DNA of 53,581 nucleotides, from the NCBI GenBank assembly GCA_038063055.1, contig JBBTVY010000004.1:1-53581 (forward strand). The letters run 5' to 3'. This DNA comes from JACQKT01 sp038063055. GTDB taxonomy: Bacteria; Patescibacteriota; Minisyncoccia; UBA6257; 2-01-FULL-56-20. This document shows positions 8,584 to 17,661 of the stretch, one piece after another. The position numbers were made by a program, and so were the translations under genes. Every line of letters starts with the position of its first letter. Position 1 is the first letter of the stretch. The notes below the pieces were generated by a model. The model was not told the DNA's origin, did not search any database, and saw nothing but the letters and a program-made list of their open reading frames with translations.

Positions 8584-9449
8584 AAAAATTAATAGAAATA
8601 ATTAAGGAAACGGAACTCAAAAGAATCGCAATCGGTCATTTCAACATTTCCGACATCGCCGCGCTAAAGGCGATTTTTGAATCCGCGCGCAGGTTGAATT
8701 TGCCGGTTATAATCGGGACCTCGGAAGGCGAGAGGGAATTTATCGGCCCGAAACAGGCGGCGGCGCTGGTTAAAAGCTTGCGCGAGGAATACGATTTTCC
8801 TATTTTTTTGAATGCCGACCACACGCATTCGCTTGAAAAAATCAAAGAAGCGGTCGAGACCGGCTACGACGCCGTGCTTTTCGACGGCGGCAAACTTCCG
8901 TTTGAAGAAAACATTAAACAAACCAAAGCCGTTGTTGATTATGTGAAATCCGTTAATCCGGAGATTTTGGTTGAAGGCGAAATAGGATATATCGGTTCGT
9001 CCTCGGAGGTTCTTAAAGAAATCCCCGCCGACGCGGCCCTGAAACCGGAAGAGCTGACTTCGCCGGAACAAGCAAAAGAATTTGTCCAGAAAACCAGAGT
9101 TGATTTTTTGGCGCCCGCGGTGGGCAACATTCACGGCATTATTGTCCAGCCGGGATTCGTCGAGAAACTCGACATTGAAAGGATAAAAAAAATAAAGGAA
9201 GCGGCCGGAATTCCTTTGGTTTTGCACGGCGGCTCCGGCTTGAGCGAAGACGATTTCCGAGACGCCATAAAAGCGGGAATAAATATCGTTCATATCAGTG
9301 CTGAAATCCGCCAGGCCTGGCGCCGCGGCGTAGAAGAAGCGCTGAAAAATAATCCGGATGAAATCGCGCCTTATAAAATTTATGCCCCGGCCATTGGGAA
9401 AATCGGGGAAGTTGTCGAAAATCGGATAAAAATTTTCTCCGGTTTATAA
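8580..9449 (+). CDS. fba: Class II fructose-bisphosphate aldolase family protein
   Basis: This 289-aa zinc-dependent aldolase cleaves fructose 1,6-bisphosphate (or tagatose 1,6-bisphosphate) to triose phosphates. Visible motifs are GHFNISD near residue 19, NADHTHS near 79 (catalytic Asp and zinc His), VEGEIGYIG, the zinc-His block AVGNIHG and LVLHGGSG. The final phosphate-binding block reads INIVHISAE rather than the more usual KINIDT, so substrate preference could differ. The start overlaps the upstream unknown gene by 4 nt. Together with the PfkB kinase it could form a kinase-aldolase pair. Confidence 0.9.
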   Translation: MKKLIEIIKETELKRIAIGHFNISDIAALKAIFESARRLNLPVIIGTSEGEREFIGPKQAAALVKSLREEYDFPIFLNADHTHSLEKIKEAVETGYDAVLFDGGKLPFEENIKQTKAVVDYVKSVNPEILVEGEIGYIGSSSEVLKEIPADAALKPEELTSPEQAKEFVQKTRVDFLAPAVGNIHGIIVQPGFVEKLDIERIKKIKEAAGIPLVLHGGSGLSEDDFRDAIKAGINIVHISAEIRQAWRRGVEEALKNNPDEIAPYKIYAPAIGKIGEVVENRIKIFSGL

Positions 9450-9473
9450 AATTCTCGCGCCGGATTGCGTCAT

Positions 9474-9502
9474 TTGCAAAATTCCGTTCCGGCGGATAGA
9501 AT
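9474..9502 (+). promoter_or_regulatory. Promoter of dcd
   Basis: TTGCAA (9474-9479) and TAGAAT (9497-9502) are 17 nt apart, a good sigma70-like match. The -10 ends 9 nt before the ATG at 9512, predicting a transcript with almost no 5' leader. Confidence 0.65.
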
Positions 9503-9511
9503 TTCTTTACT

Positions 9512-10183
9512 ATGCTTCTATCCAGAACCGGAATTTTGCGTCACATGAAAGACGGGACTATCGTAATCGATCCGTTCGAAGATGACAACCTTAAAACAAC
9601 CAGTTATGACGTGACGCTCGGCGAGTGGTATTGGAAAGAAAAAAACCCAAGCGGACGTCACACCGTGCATAACATGTATGACAAAAAATCCACCGAGGCG
9701 GTCTGGGAAGGGCCTTGCCGCGCCGAGCTTGCCAGCGATTTGCGCGAAAGAACCGGCGTTTCTCTGGAAAATATTCCCGACGGGGCCAAAGTCATTTTGC
9801 TCGGTCCGGGCGAAACTATTCTCGCCCATACCAACGAGTACGTAGGCGGGCGGAAAATTTGCGTGGCCAAAATGTATGCCCGCTCGTCGCTCGGCAGAAA
9901 TTTCATAGAGGTTTGCAAAGACGCCGGCTGGGGCGATATTGGCTATTTCAACCGCTGGACGATGGAAGTTACGAACAACTCAAAGAATTTTTCCATACCC
10001 CTCGTAGTCGGTCGCAGGGTAGCCCAAATGGTTTTTTATGAAGTTGAACCGCTTGGAGGAGATTACGTGGAAGAGAAGGGAAAATATCAAATTTCGGCGC
10101 AACTCGACGAGCTCAAAAGAACCTGGCATCCGGAAATGATGCTGCCGCAGATGCACCTGGATAAAGAAGTAATACAGAATTAA
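9512..10183 (+). CDS. dcd: dCTP deaminase/dUTPase family protein
   Basis: This 223-aa protein belongs to the dCTP deaminase/dUTPase trimer family, which makes dUTP or dUMP for thymidylate synthesis. It has the N-terminal TSYDVTLGEWYW block, the MYARSSLGRNFIEV motif near residue 127 (family GRSSLGR) and the beta strand WTMEVTNNS with the catalytic Glu. It is longer than E. coli Dcd and has extra segments near 45-60. Whether it stops at dUTP or goes on to dUMP cannot be decided here. It has its own promoter and is separate from the aldolase cluster. Confidence 0.85.
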   Translation: MLLSRTGILRHMKDGTIVIDPFEDDNLKTTSYDVTLGEWYWKEKNPSGRHTVHNMYDKKSTEAVWEGPCRAELASDLRERTGVSLENIPDGAKVILLGPGETILAHTNEYVGGRKICVAKMYARSSLGRNFIEVCKDAGWGDIGYFNRWTMEVTNNSKNFSIPLVVGRRVAQMVFYEVEPLGGDYVEEKGKYQISAQLDELKRTWHPEMMLPQMHLDKEVIQN

Positions 10184-10211
10184 GCGCAGGCGGCCGGAAT
10201 CTCAGAAAAGG

Positions 10212-10240
10212 TTGCCATTTTCCCGTAATTTTGTTATTTT
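10212..10240 (+). promoter_or_regulatory. Promoter of rplY, leaderless layout
   Basis: TTGCCA (10212-10217), 17-nt spacer, TATTTT (10235-10240). The ATG begins 7 nt after the last -10 base, so the predicted transcript starts at or next to the start codon. Confidence 0.65.
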
Positions 10241-10246
10241 ATCTAC

Positions 10247-10930
10247 ATGGATTTAGCAGTAAAAGAAAGGGAAAAATTCGGGAAAAACCTGAAAAGTTTG
10301 CGTCGGGAAGGTTTAATTCCCGCAGAACTTTACGGCCATGGCTTTAAAAACGTCCATTTGGCGGTTGACCGCAAGGATTTCGAAAAAGTTTTCGCGGAGG
10401 CAGGCGAAAGCACCGTCATCAACCTTTTGATTGGCGGAGACTCGTCTCGCTTTGCTGGCGAAGCGGGCAAAAAGTCTGCTTTGGTGCATGATATTCAGAA
10501 AAATTTCCTGACCGACGAGGTGATCCACATTGATTTTTATCAGGTAAGGATGGACGAGAAAATAAAAGCCCGCATCCCTCTCGAGTTCGTCGGCGAAGCT
10601 CCGGCGGTCAGGGAATTCAGCGGCATTCTGAATAAAACTATTTCTGAAATAGAAGTTGAAGCCTTGCCCGCTGATTTGCCAAGGTATTTTGAAGTTGATA
10701 TGACGAAATTAAAAGAATTGAATCAGAGTGTTTATGTCAGCGATTTGAAAATTCCCGCGGGAGTGGAAATTTTAATTGAACCTAAAACCGTTATAGCCAC
10801 AGTCACGCCGCCGCTCGAAGAAGAGAAAATTGAAGAAGCGCCGGTTGATTTGAGCGCTGTAAAAGTGGAAACCGAAGAAAAAGCGGCGGAGCGCGTCAAA
10901 GAGAAATCCGAAACTGAAGAAAAGAAATAA
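10247..10930 (+). CDS. rplY: Ribosomal protein bL25, CTC form
   Basis: This 227-aa protein binds 5S rRNA. Residues 1-90 are the L25 domain (REKFGKNLKSLRREGLIPAELYG) and residues ~100-185 are the TL5/CTC C-terminal beta domain (VDFYQV-type motif IHIDFYQV, PLEFVGEAPAVREFSGIL). The last ~40 residues are a Lys/Glu-rich tail. A stretch near residue 64-75 (GGDSSRFAGEAGKK) looks like an insertion in the first domain. It ends 21 nt before the lytic transglycosylase gene. Confidence 0.93.
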   Translation: MDLAVKEREKFGKNLKSLRREGLIPAELYGHGFKNVHLAVDRKDFEKVFAEAGESTVINLLIGGDSSRFAGEAGKKSALVHDIQKNFLTDEVIHIDFYQVRMDEKIKARIPLEFVGEAPAVREFSGILNKTISEIEVEALPADLPRYFEVDMTKLKELNQSVYVSDLKIPAGVEILIEPKTVIATVTPPLEEEKIEEAPVDLSAVKVETEEKAAERVKEKSETEEKK

Positions 10931-10951
10931 CTACAACCAGAGGAGAATTAT

Positions 10952-12385
10952 ATGAAGCTTCTTAAACCAAAAGTTTTAGAAGATATTCAGTCGCAATCAA
11001 AAAGCGTATTCAGAAAATCCGAACAGCGTATTAATTTAAGCTATCGGCCAATTCGGCGCTTGCCGATATCGCTATTTACCAAATGTTCCGTTATAGTTGT
11101 TGCTCTCTTTTTTCTTTTCGCGGGCTTCGTTTCCGCGCCGATAACTAACCAGACTCTGGCGCAAATAATTTCTCCGTCGCCGGCCGACCAGGAACGTCAA
11201 GCTCTTGAAGCGCAATTGAAAGAGCTGGGAACACAAATGGATGTTTATCAAAACCAAATTGAAGGATATCAAAAACAAGGAAATTCCCTTAAAGGAGAAA
11301 TTAACCAGCTTAACGGCAAAATTTCACAGACAAGTTTGCAGATAAAAGCCATAAATCTTACGCTTGGCCAGCTTGACGACAATATAACCGAAACCGCCAA
11401 CAAGATTTCCCTTACCGAAAACACGATAAGCAACAACAAGGAAGCGCTGGGCGTTCTTCTCCGGCAGCTTTACGTAAACGAACGCGCAAATCTTCTGGAA
11501 ATTTTTCTTCAGCATCCTAAGCTTTCCGATTTTTTTAACGATGTTAACAGCATAGATAACCTCCAAAATAATCTTCGCCTCACGATAATCAAAATAAGAG
11601 ACCTTCGCGCCCAATTGGAGGACCAGCAAAGCCAACTGGCGCTGGCCAGAGCCGATGCGGCTTCAGTCAAGGAATATCAGGTCGTCAAAAAGAGCGAAGC
11701 TGAGGAAATAAAGAATCAAAAAAATAATCTTTTGAGCGTTACCAAGGGGCAGGAATCCAAATATCAAGCCCTTTTGAAGGAAACCAAAGAAAATGCCGCA
11801 CAGATAAGGAGCAGAATTTTCCAGCTTTTGGGCGGCGGCCAGCTGTCGTTCGAAGAGGCATATAAATACGCAAAATTGGCGAGTGACGCCACCGGAGTAA
11901 GGCCGGCTTTGATTCTGGCCGTTCTGGACAGGGAATCGGCTCTCGGACAGAACGTCGGGAGATGCGGTTATCAGACGGCCATGAGTCCCCAAAACCAGCA
12001 GGTTTTTTTGGCTCTTTTGCAGCAATTGAATATTTCCCCCGATTCGGTAATGGTTTCCTGTCCCAACCGAGACGGTGTTTATGGCGGCGCCATGGGACCG
12101 GCCCAGTTTATTCCGGCTACTTGGAAAATTTATTCCAGCCAGATCTCAAAGATAACAGGAAGGTCTCCGGCCAACCCGTGGAATAACGCGGACGCTTTCG
12201 TTGCCACAGCCCTTTATCTGCGCGACGCCGGGGCATCCGGTAGCCCGTCGATTTCGCAGGAAAGAATAGCGGCAGCCAGATATTACGCCGGTGGCCGCTG
12301 GCAGAGATACCTTTGGACTTACGGCCAGGCCGTGGTAAATTTGGCGCAGAAGTTCCAGGGCGATATAGACACAATAACCAGCTGA
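10952..12385 (+). CDS. Membrane-anchored coiled-coil protein with lytic transglycosylase domain
   Basis: This 477-aa protein probably cleaves peptidoglycan. A basic N-terminus is followed by one hydrophobic segment at about residues 48-70 (signal anchor), a long coiled coil at about 80-290 (similar to CwlO/PcsB N-terminal helices) and a MltB-like lysozyme-fold domain at about 300-465. LDRESALGQ holds the candidate catalytic Glu328, and GAMGPAQFIPATW and NPWNNADAFVATALYL are transglycosylase signatures. The start has a clear AGGAG Shine-Dalgarno, unlike most neighbours. The coiled coil could dock to a divisome complex, as in CwlO/PcsB, but no partner is seen here. Confidence 0.88.
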   Translation: MKLLKPKVLEDIQSQSKSVFRKSEQRINLSYRPIRRLPISLFTKCSVIVVALFFLFAGFVSAPITNQTLAQIISPSPADQERQALEAQLKELGTQMDVYQNQIEGYQKQGNSLKGEINQLNGKISQTSLQIKAINLTLGQLDDNITETANKISLTENTISNNKEALGVLLRQLYVNERANLLEIFLQHPKLSDFFNDVNSIDNLQNNLRLTIIKIRDLRAQLEDQQSQLALARADAASVKEYQVVKKSEAEEIKNQKNNLLSVTKGQESKYQALLKETKENAAQIRSRIFQLLGGGQLSFEEAYKYAKLASDATGVRPALILAVLDRESALGQNVGRCGYQTAMSPQNQQVFLALLQQLNISPDSVMVSCPNRDGVYGGAMGPAQFIPATWKIYSSQISKITGRSPANPWNNADAFVATALYLRDAGASGSPSISQERIAAARYYAGGRWQRYLWTYGQAVVNLAQKFQGDIDTITS

Positions 12386-12389
12386 CAAT

Positions 12390-13664
12390 ATGAAAGAAGA
12401 ATTCAAAAGAACAATACTTAAAAACGGCTTGAGGGTTATCTTGGCTCCTCAAAAAAGCATGGCGGCCACCGCTTTGGTTTTGGTGGAAGCCGGTTCGGAA
12501 TATGAAACAAAAAATATAAACGGACTTTCGCATTTTCTTGAACATCTTGTGTTTAAAGGGACGTTAAAAAGGCCGCGCCCGGGAGCGATAGCCGAAGAAC
12601 TGGATTCTCTTGGCGCGGAATATAACGCTTTCACTGGCCAGGAATACACGGGTTACTGGGCAAAAGCGCAAAATGAAAAACTTTCCCGTATTTTGGAAAT
12701 AGTTTCCGATTTGTACCTTAACCCGGTATTTAATAAGGATGAGATGGACAAGGAACGCGGCGTCGTAATAGAAGAAATTAACATGTACGAGGATACGCCC
12801 ATGCGGCGAGTCCACGAGATTTTCACGCAGCTTCTTTATGGCAATCAGCCCGCAGGGTGGGATGTCGGAGGCAGCAAGGAAGTCATACGCCGGGTATCTC
12901 GCGACGAATTGCTGGCTTACAGGAACAAGCACTATGTGGCCTCGGCGACCGCGGTCATCCTGGCAGGCGACTTTGACGAAAAAAAAGTTTTGCGTCTGAG
13001 CCGGAATCTTTTTTCAAAACTGTCCCGTGGACGGAAAGCGTCTAAGTCAAAAACAAAAGAAAAACAATCAAGGCCAGCCGCCGTCGCCAAATTCAAGGAA
13101 TCGGACCAGACTCATCTGGTAATCGGAACCCGAGCTTTCAACATTTTTGATAAGCGTCGCTACGCGCTTCAGGTTCTTGCCGATATAATAGGCGGAGGCA
13201 TGAGCTCCCGGCTTTTCCACCGCATCAGGGAAGAGCTTGGGGCGGCTTATTACGTACACGCGGGCAGCGAGCTTTTTTTGGATCACGGCTACTTTTCGAT
13301 TTCGGCGGGCGTTGACCATAAAAAAATCGAACTTGTCATTAAGTCGATTTTGTCAGAATTGAGCCGTTCGGCCGAAGATTCCGTCGGCAGGGAAGAGCTG
13401 CAAAAAGCGAAGGACCATATTGTCGGGAATTTCATTCTGGGGCTGGAAACATCAGATGAACTTGCCGGTTTTTACGGCAGCCAGGAGATAATTTCAAAAA
13501 AACTCTTGAAACCGGCGCAGATAACGGATAAAATCCAAAAAGTGAGTCCCGATGACGTCAAAAGCGTAGCCAGGCATATTTTCAAAAACGAGAAGCTCAA
13601 TCTGGCTCTAATCGGCCCGTACAAACGAATAGAAACTTTCAAAAAATTACTTCGTTTTAAGTAA
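12390..13664 (+). CDS. M16-family zinc metallopeptidase
   Basis: This 424-aa protein is a processing-peptidase-like M16B enzyme. It has the inverted zinc motif HFLEH at residues 48-52 and the distal ligand E128 in RGVVIEEI, at the expected spacing. The second half has GGGMSSRLFHRIREELGAAY near 270, typical of M16 proteins of this size. M16B enzymes usually act as dimers or with an inactive partner; no partner gene lies next to it. It starts 4 nt after the transglycosylase stop, so the two may be co-translated. The substrate is unknown. Confidence 0.92.
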   Translation: MKEEFKRTILKNGLRVILAPQKSMAATALVLVEAGSEYETKNINGLSHFLEHLVFKGTLKRPRPGAIAEELDSLGAEYNAFTGQEYTGYWAKAQNEKLSRILEIVSDLYLNPVFNKDEMDKERGVVIEEINMYEDTPMRRVHEIFTQLLYGNQPAGWDVGGSKEVIRRVSRDELLAYRNKHYVASATAVILAGDFDEKKVLRLSRNLFSKLSRGRKASKSKTKEKQSRPAAVAKFKESDQTHLVIGTRAFNIFDKRRYALQVLADIIGGGMSSRLFHRIREELGAAYYVHAGSELFLDHGYFSISAGVDHKKIELVIKSILSELSRSAEDSVGREELQKAKDHIVGNFILGLETSDELAGFYGSQEIISKKLLKPAQITDKIQKVSPDDVKSVARHIFKNEKLNLALIGPYKRIETFKKLLRFK

Positions 13665-13675
13665 TAGGACAGGAA

Positions 13676-14698
13676 ATGCAAAAAAACGTTTTAGAAATTT
13701 CGTGGGCCAGCTTATGGAGAATTTTATTTTTCGTTTTACTGGTGGTTTTTATGTTTATGGCCAAAAATATCGTTTTAGGTCTGTTTTTGGCCATAGTCAT
13801 ATCGTCCGGCCTTGAAATCCCCATAGATGCCCTTGAAAAAAGGAAGGTGCCGAGAACGGTCGGGGCGATACTCCTTTTCTTGATTTTGATTTTCGCGATT
13901 GCCGTATTTTTATACGCCGTAGTTCCGCTTGTGATTGTCAACCTCAACGAGGCGATATTCAACATTCAAAAAGCTTCTCAAGGAACGTGGTGGCAGTCCA
14001 TTTTCAACATAAAGACATCGCGCTCAATTAACGATTTGATGAGCAAAATCGTTGACAATTTCATATCCACGGGAACTTCTCCTCTTGAAGCGATTTCACA
14101 GGTTTTTGGGGGTTTGAGTCTGACAATTTCCGTTTTCATACTTTCTTTTTATTTGAGCGTCAACAGAAACGGCGTCGAGCGTTTCATCAGAATAATGTCC
14201 CCGATTGATTACGAAGGAACAGCCCTTAGGATTTTCGAACGCTCAAGAAAGAAGATAGGTCTTTGGTTTAAAGCCCAATTTGTTCTCAGCTTAATGATGG
14301 CTTTGCTTGTCTGGATAGCGCTTTCTTTGCTTGGGGTTAAATACGCGCTGATTCTGGGAGCGACGGCCGGCATAATGGAACTGATTCCTTTCGTCGGGCC
14401 GATATTGGCGGGGGCGGCGGCCGTACTTGTGGCAATTTCCGATTCGACGACGCTCGCCGTTTACACTTTGATAGTTTTTTTGGTCCTGCAACAGCTGGAG
14501 TCCAATGTTTTGGTGCCGCTTTTAATGAATAAAGCCGCCGGCTTGCACCCTATATTGGTCATAATATCTCTTTTGATGGGTATAGAAATAGCCGGTTTTT
14601 TGGGGGCGATTATCGCGATTCCGGTAGCCGCGGTTTTTCAGGAAATAGTCGAAGATTGGGATAGAAGAAAATCGACGCGAAGGGCGGTGGCGCAGTAA
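13676..14698 (+). CDS. AI-2E family membrane transporter (PF01594-like)
   Basis: This 340-aa protein has about seven to eight membrane helices and the family hallmark region GATAGIMELIPFVGPILAGAAA at about 223-245, followed by PLLMNKAAGLHPILVIISLLMG. Members include TqsA and exporters or sodium/proton antiporters; the specific substrate cannot be predicted. The start is 11 nt after the M16 gene, and its stop overlaps the metG start (TAATG), so the run from L25 to tatD is nearly gapless. Confidence 0.9.
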   Translation: MQKNVLEISWASLWRILFFVLLVVFMFMAKNIVLGLFLAIVISSGLEIPIDALEKRKVPRTVGAILLFLILIFAIAVFLYAVVPLVIVNLNEAIFNIQKASQGTWWQSIFNIKTSRSINDLMSKIVDNFISTGTSPLEAISQVFGGLSLTISVFILSFYLSVNRNGVERFIRIMSPIDYEGTALRIFERSRKKIGLWFKAQFVLSLMMALLVWIALSLLGVKYALILGATAGIMELIPFVGPILAGAAAVLVAISDSTTLAVYTLIVFLVLQQLESNVLVPLLMNKAAGLHPILVIISLLMGIEIAGFLGAIIAIPVAAVFQEIVEDWDRRKSTRRAVAQ

Positions 14699-16185
14699 TG
14701 AAAAATAAATTTTATATCACGTCGCCGATTTATTACGTGAACGACAAACCGCATGTCGGTCATGCATACTCGACTATAATTGCGGATACTTTAGCACGTT
14801 ATCATCGCGCACTCGGAGACGAAGTCATATTTTTAACAGGTACAGATGAGAATTCTCAAAAAACGGTGGATGCTGCACAAAAAGCGAGCGAGGACATTGT
14901 CTCTTATACCGACCGGCTTGCTGCAATTTGGAAATCGGTATGGAAAGCGCTTAATATAAGCAATACTGATTTTATTAGAACGACGGAACTGCGTCACAGA
15001 AAAATAGTTGAGGAATTTTGGAAAAGGATATGGGATAAAGGAGATATTTACAAAGGTAAATATGAGGGCTTGTATTGCAAAGGCCATGAGGCTTTTATAA
15101 AAGCCAGCGATTTGGTGGACGGACTATGTCCTGACCATAAAACAAAACCAGAACATTTGGTCGAGGAAAATTATTTTTTTAAGCTTAAAAAATATGAAAA
15201 GGATTTGCTGGCGTTTTATGAAAAAAATCCAAATTTTGTTGTACCAGAGAATAGATATAACGAAGTAAAAGCTTTCGTTCGTGAGGGACTTGAGGACTTA
15301 AGTATATCTAGGCAGGTTCAGAAATGGGGAATTCCAGTTCCCAGTGATCCAGGCCATGTTGTTTATGTCTGGTTTGACGCCTTGATTAATTATGTTTCAG
15401 CAATCGGTACGGAAAAATGGCAAGGACATCCGGCAGACGTACATGTAATCGGTAAAGATATAGTCCGCTTCCACGCCATAATATGGCCAGCCATGCTTAT
15501 GTCGGCAGGTTTTTCTTTGCCAAAACAGATAGCGGCAAACGGTTTTTTTACAGTGAACGGAGTGAAGATTTCCAAATCTCTCGGCAATGCCATTGACCCG
15601 ATTGGTTTGGTAGAAAAATACGGGACGGACGCGTTGCGGTATTTCTTGTTGCGTGAAATTCCTTACGGTGAAGATGGAGACTTTTCCGAAGAAAAATTAA
15701 AAGAGCGGTACAACGCCGATTTGGCGAATGGCCTCGGGAATTTGGTGAGCAGGGTAATGAAAATGGCGGTTACGAATGATGTTAGGCTGGAGTCAGGAGA
15801 TTTTTACTCGTTCAAAGAGTGGGCCAAGAAAGACTTTTTCGCTAAGCAGTTTACAGAAGCCCTCGAGAAATTCCAGCTTTCTAGGGCGGTAGAACTTTTA
15901 TTTGCCATACCTCGAGATTACTCTCCGGCGTTCGTGCAATACTATGCCACAGGAGACGATAGCACCATGTCCGTATCCGCTACGAATCTACTCATCCAAG
16001 AGGAAGAACCATTCAAAGAAAAAGATCCAGAAAAGCGAAAAGAGAAAATTCGCAACGAACTTCTTAAGTTGCAGAAGCTTGCGATACTACTTGAGCCGAT
16101 CCTCCCTAATACGAGTTTAAAAATCACAACTTTACTGAGAAATAATTCCGAACCAAAGACACCTATTTTTCCGAGGATCTCCTGA
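14698..16185 (+). CDS. metG: Methionyl-tRNA synthetase
   Basis: This 495-aa class I synthetase charges tRNA-Met. The HIGH box is HVGH (19-22), KMSKS is KISKS (290-294), and VYVWFDALINYVSA lies in the core. The zinc knuckle reads CKGH...CPDH, i.e. Cys-Cys-Cys-His type with one Cys replaced by His. There is no C-terminal dimerisation domain. Base composition looks more AT-rich and even in codon choice than the flanking genes, which hints at a separate history. Unlike LeuRS and ValRS in this window it carries no nested domain. Confidence 0.95.
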   Translation: MKNKFYITSPIYYVNDKPHVGHAYSTIIADTLARYHRALGDEVIFLTGTDENSQKTVDAAQKASEDIVSYTDRLAAIWKSVWKALNISNTDFIRTTELRHRKIVEEFWKRIWDKGDIYKGKYEGLYCKGHEAFIKASDLVDGLCPDHKTKPEHLVEENYFFKLKKYEKDLLAFYEKNPNFVVPENRYNEVKAFVREGLEDLSISRQVQKWGIPVPSDPGHVVYVWFDALINYVSAIGTEKWQGHPADVHVIGKDIVRFHAIIWPAMLMSAGFSLPKQIAANGFFTVNGVKISKSLGNAIDPIGLVEKYGTDALRYFLLREIPYGEDGDFSEEKLKERYNADLANGLGNLVSRVMKMAVTNDVRLESGDFYSFKEWAKKDFFAKQFTEALEKFQLSRAVELLFAIPRDYSPAFVQYYATGDDSTMSVSATNLLIQEEEPFKEKDPEKRKEKIRNELLKLQKLAILLEPILPNTSLKITTLLRNNSEPKTPIFPRIS

Positions 16186-16186
16186 T

Positions 16187-17185
16187 ATGAAATTTTTCGA
16201 CGCGCATACGCACGTTCAATTTGCGGCTTTTGATAAAGACCGGAAAGAAGTTATTGAACGCGCAATTAAAAACGGCGTTTCAATAATAAACGTCGGGACG
16301 CAGGCGGACACTTCGGCGGCCGCGATTAAATTGGCGAATGAATATGCGGAAGGCTTGCCCGCCGAAGCTTTAGCGAAGGCGGGGATTTACGCGAGCGTCG
16401 GTTTGCATCCGATTCACACGGAAAAGTCATATCACGATAAGAAAGAACTTGGTAACGGAGATTCAGCCAAGGCGTTTAATAGTCGCGGAGAAGATTTTGA
16501 CTACGACTACTACAAAAAACTGGCGTTTGACCCGAAAGTCGTCGCGATAGGCGAGTGTGGACTCGATTATTACCGTTTGTCGGAAGAAACCCCTTCGACA
16601 GATTCGACAAGCTCACTGCAAGCAGGCTCAGGGCAGGCAAAAGAAAAACAAAAAAAGGTATTCATAAAACAAATTGAATTGGCGAAAGATGTCAAAAAGC
16701 CCCTGATGATTCACTGTCGCTCCAGCGTACCGAAGCGAACATCGCCCCAGAATGGGGCGGGCCGTAACGCATTTCAGGACCTTATAGATATTCTTGTTTC
16801 TTGTCGCTTATCTCTTGTTTCTCCGCCGGGCGTTATACACTTCTTCAGCGGCACAGCCGGAGACGCCAAAAAGCTTTTGGAACTCGGTTTTTCGTTTACT
16901 TTTGGAGGTGTGGTTACATTTCCGCCAAGAAACAGATTCGACAAGCTCACTGCGGGAGGGAATAGCGCCGGCGATTACGACGAAGTTATAAAAATGATTC
17001 CTTTGGACAGGATTTTGAGTGAGACCGACGCGCCTTATGTGACACCGGCGCCTTATCGCGGAAAAAGAAACGAACCGCTTTATGTGATTGAAGTCGTAAA
17101 AAAACTGGCGGAAATAAAAGATGTCTCGACCGAAGAAATGGCAGAAAAAATTTTTGAAAACGCCAAAAGAATATTTAAAATTTAG
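16187..17185 (+). CDS. tatD: TatD-family metal-dependent hydrolase, expanded by in-frame repeats
   Basis: TatD proteins are metal-dependent nucleases. Metal ligands are visible in DAHTHV, GECGLDYY, MIHCRSS, IHFFSGT and SETDAPY. At 332 aa it is about 70 residues longer than usual. The excess sits in loops that coincide with repeat DNA: EGLPAEALAKAG, PSTDSTSSLQAGSGQA, SVPKRTSPQNGAG and RFDKLTAGGNSAG. The core ligands are intact, so it is probably functional. It starts one base after the metG stop. Confidence 0.9.
   Translation: MKFFDAHTHVQFAAFDKDRKEVIERAIKNGVSIINVGTQADTSAAAIKLANEYAEGLPAEALAKAGIYASVGLHPIHTEKSYHDKKELGNGDSAKAFNSRGEDFDYDYYKKLAFDPKVVAIGECGLDYYRLSEETPSTDSTSSLQAGSGQAKEKQKKVFIKQIELAKDVKKPLMIHCRSSVPKRTSPQNGAGRNAFQDLIDILVSCRLSLVSPPGVIHFFSGTAGDAKKLLELGFSFTFGGVVTFPPRNRFDKLTAGGNSAGDYDEVIKMIPLDRILSETDAPYVTPAPYRGKRNEPLYVIEVVKKLAEIKDVSTEEMAEKIFENAKRIFKI
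16590..16638 (+). repeat. In-frame palindromic repeat in tatD (CCCTTCGAC...GCTCAGGG family)
   Basis: The DNA reads CCCTTCGAC, then TTCGACAAGCTCACTG, then GGCTCAGGGCAGGC, a recurrent element also seen at 18231, 20731, 34091, 40219, 40538, 44821 and 53447. It is read in frame as a Ser/Thr-rich loop. A shorter copy lies at 16934-16960 in the same gene. Confidence 0.75.
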
Positions 17186-17186
17186 C

Positions 17187-17215
17187 TTTACATTGCTTTT
17201 AGCATCTGTTATATA
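17187..17215 (+). promoter_or_regulatory. Promoter of the 97-aa protein gene
   Basis: TTTACA (17187-17192), 17-nt spacer, TATATA (17210-17215). The start codon is 30 nt further on and has an AAAGGAG Shine-Dalgarno, so this gene has a conventional leader. Confidence 0.65.
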
Positions 17216-17245
17216 AAAAGTGGTTGATTTCAAAAGGAGAAAGCC

Positions 17246-17539
17246 GTGAGCCGAAAATATTGGGTTGCCAGACACAAGGTTGAAAAATGGGGTGCCGAAC
17301 ATAAAAGAATAATCAGACTCCTCGATTCTAATGGCTATTGTATTACCTGGGGAGGTTCTTTTATCGGCGGGAAATGGGACGGGGAAGCATATTACCTGCT
17401 TGGTGAAAGCCTGGTTGCGCACGAGAACAGCAGATTCGCAATTGTGGCATCCTCACTCGCCAAGCTAAAAGGGGCTGCAAAGTTTCTCTCAATTCAACTC
17501 GGAGAAGTTTCGCAGGTCGGACCGCGGGCTCCGCGCTAA
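17246..17539 (+). CDS. Uncharacterised 97-aa protein
   Basis: I do not recognise this family. It starts with GTG, supported by AAAGGAG about 7 nt upstream and by a promoter. The protein is basic, Trp-rich at the N-terminus (KYWVARHKVEKWGAEHKRI) and has a Gly-rich middle (TWGGSFIGGKWDGEAYYLL), with no membrane segment. It is a single-gene transcription unit between a good promoter and a good terminator, so it is probably expressed on its own. Confidence 0.65.
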   Translation: MSRKYWVARHKVEKWGAEHKRIIRLLDSNGYCITWGGSFIGGKWDGEAYYLLGESLVAHENSRFAIVASSLAKLKGAAKFLSIQLGEVSQVGPRAPR

Positions 17540-17571
17540 ATCAAGCTTGTCTAAAATAATGACCAAAATCG

Positions 17572-17608
17572 CCCGCCGGCAGAAAACCTGCTTCGGCGGG
17601 TTTTTTGT
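17572..17608 (+). terminator. Intrinsic terminator
   Basis: CCCGCC and GGCGGG form the stem base, GCAG/CTGC pairs inside, and TTTTTTG follows. It closes the unit of the 97-aa protein. Confidence 0.85.
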
Positions 17609-17626
17609 TTTAAATCCAATAAATTT

Positions 17627-17654
17627 TTGAAAACCGCGTTTTATGTGTTAATTT
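17627..17654 (+). promoter_or_regulatory. Promoter of the VKOR-like gene
   Basis: TTGAAA (17627-17632), 16-nt spacer, TAATTT (17649-17654). The -10 ends 7 nt before the ATG at 17662, so the transcript is predicted to be leaderless. Confidence 0.55.
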
Positions 17655-17661
17655 TATTATT

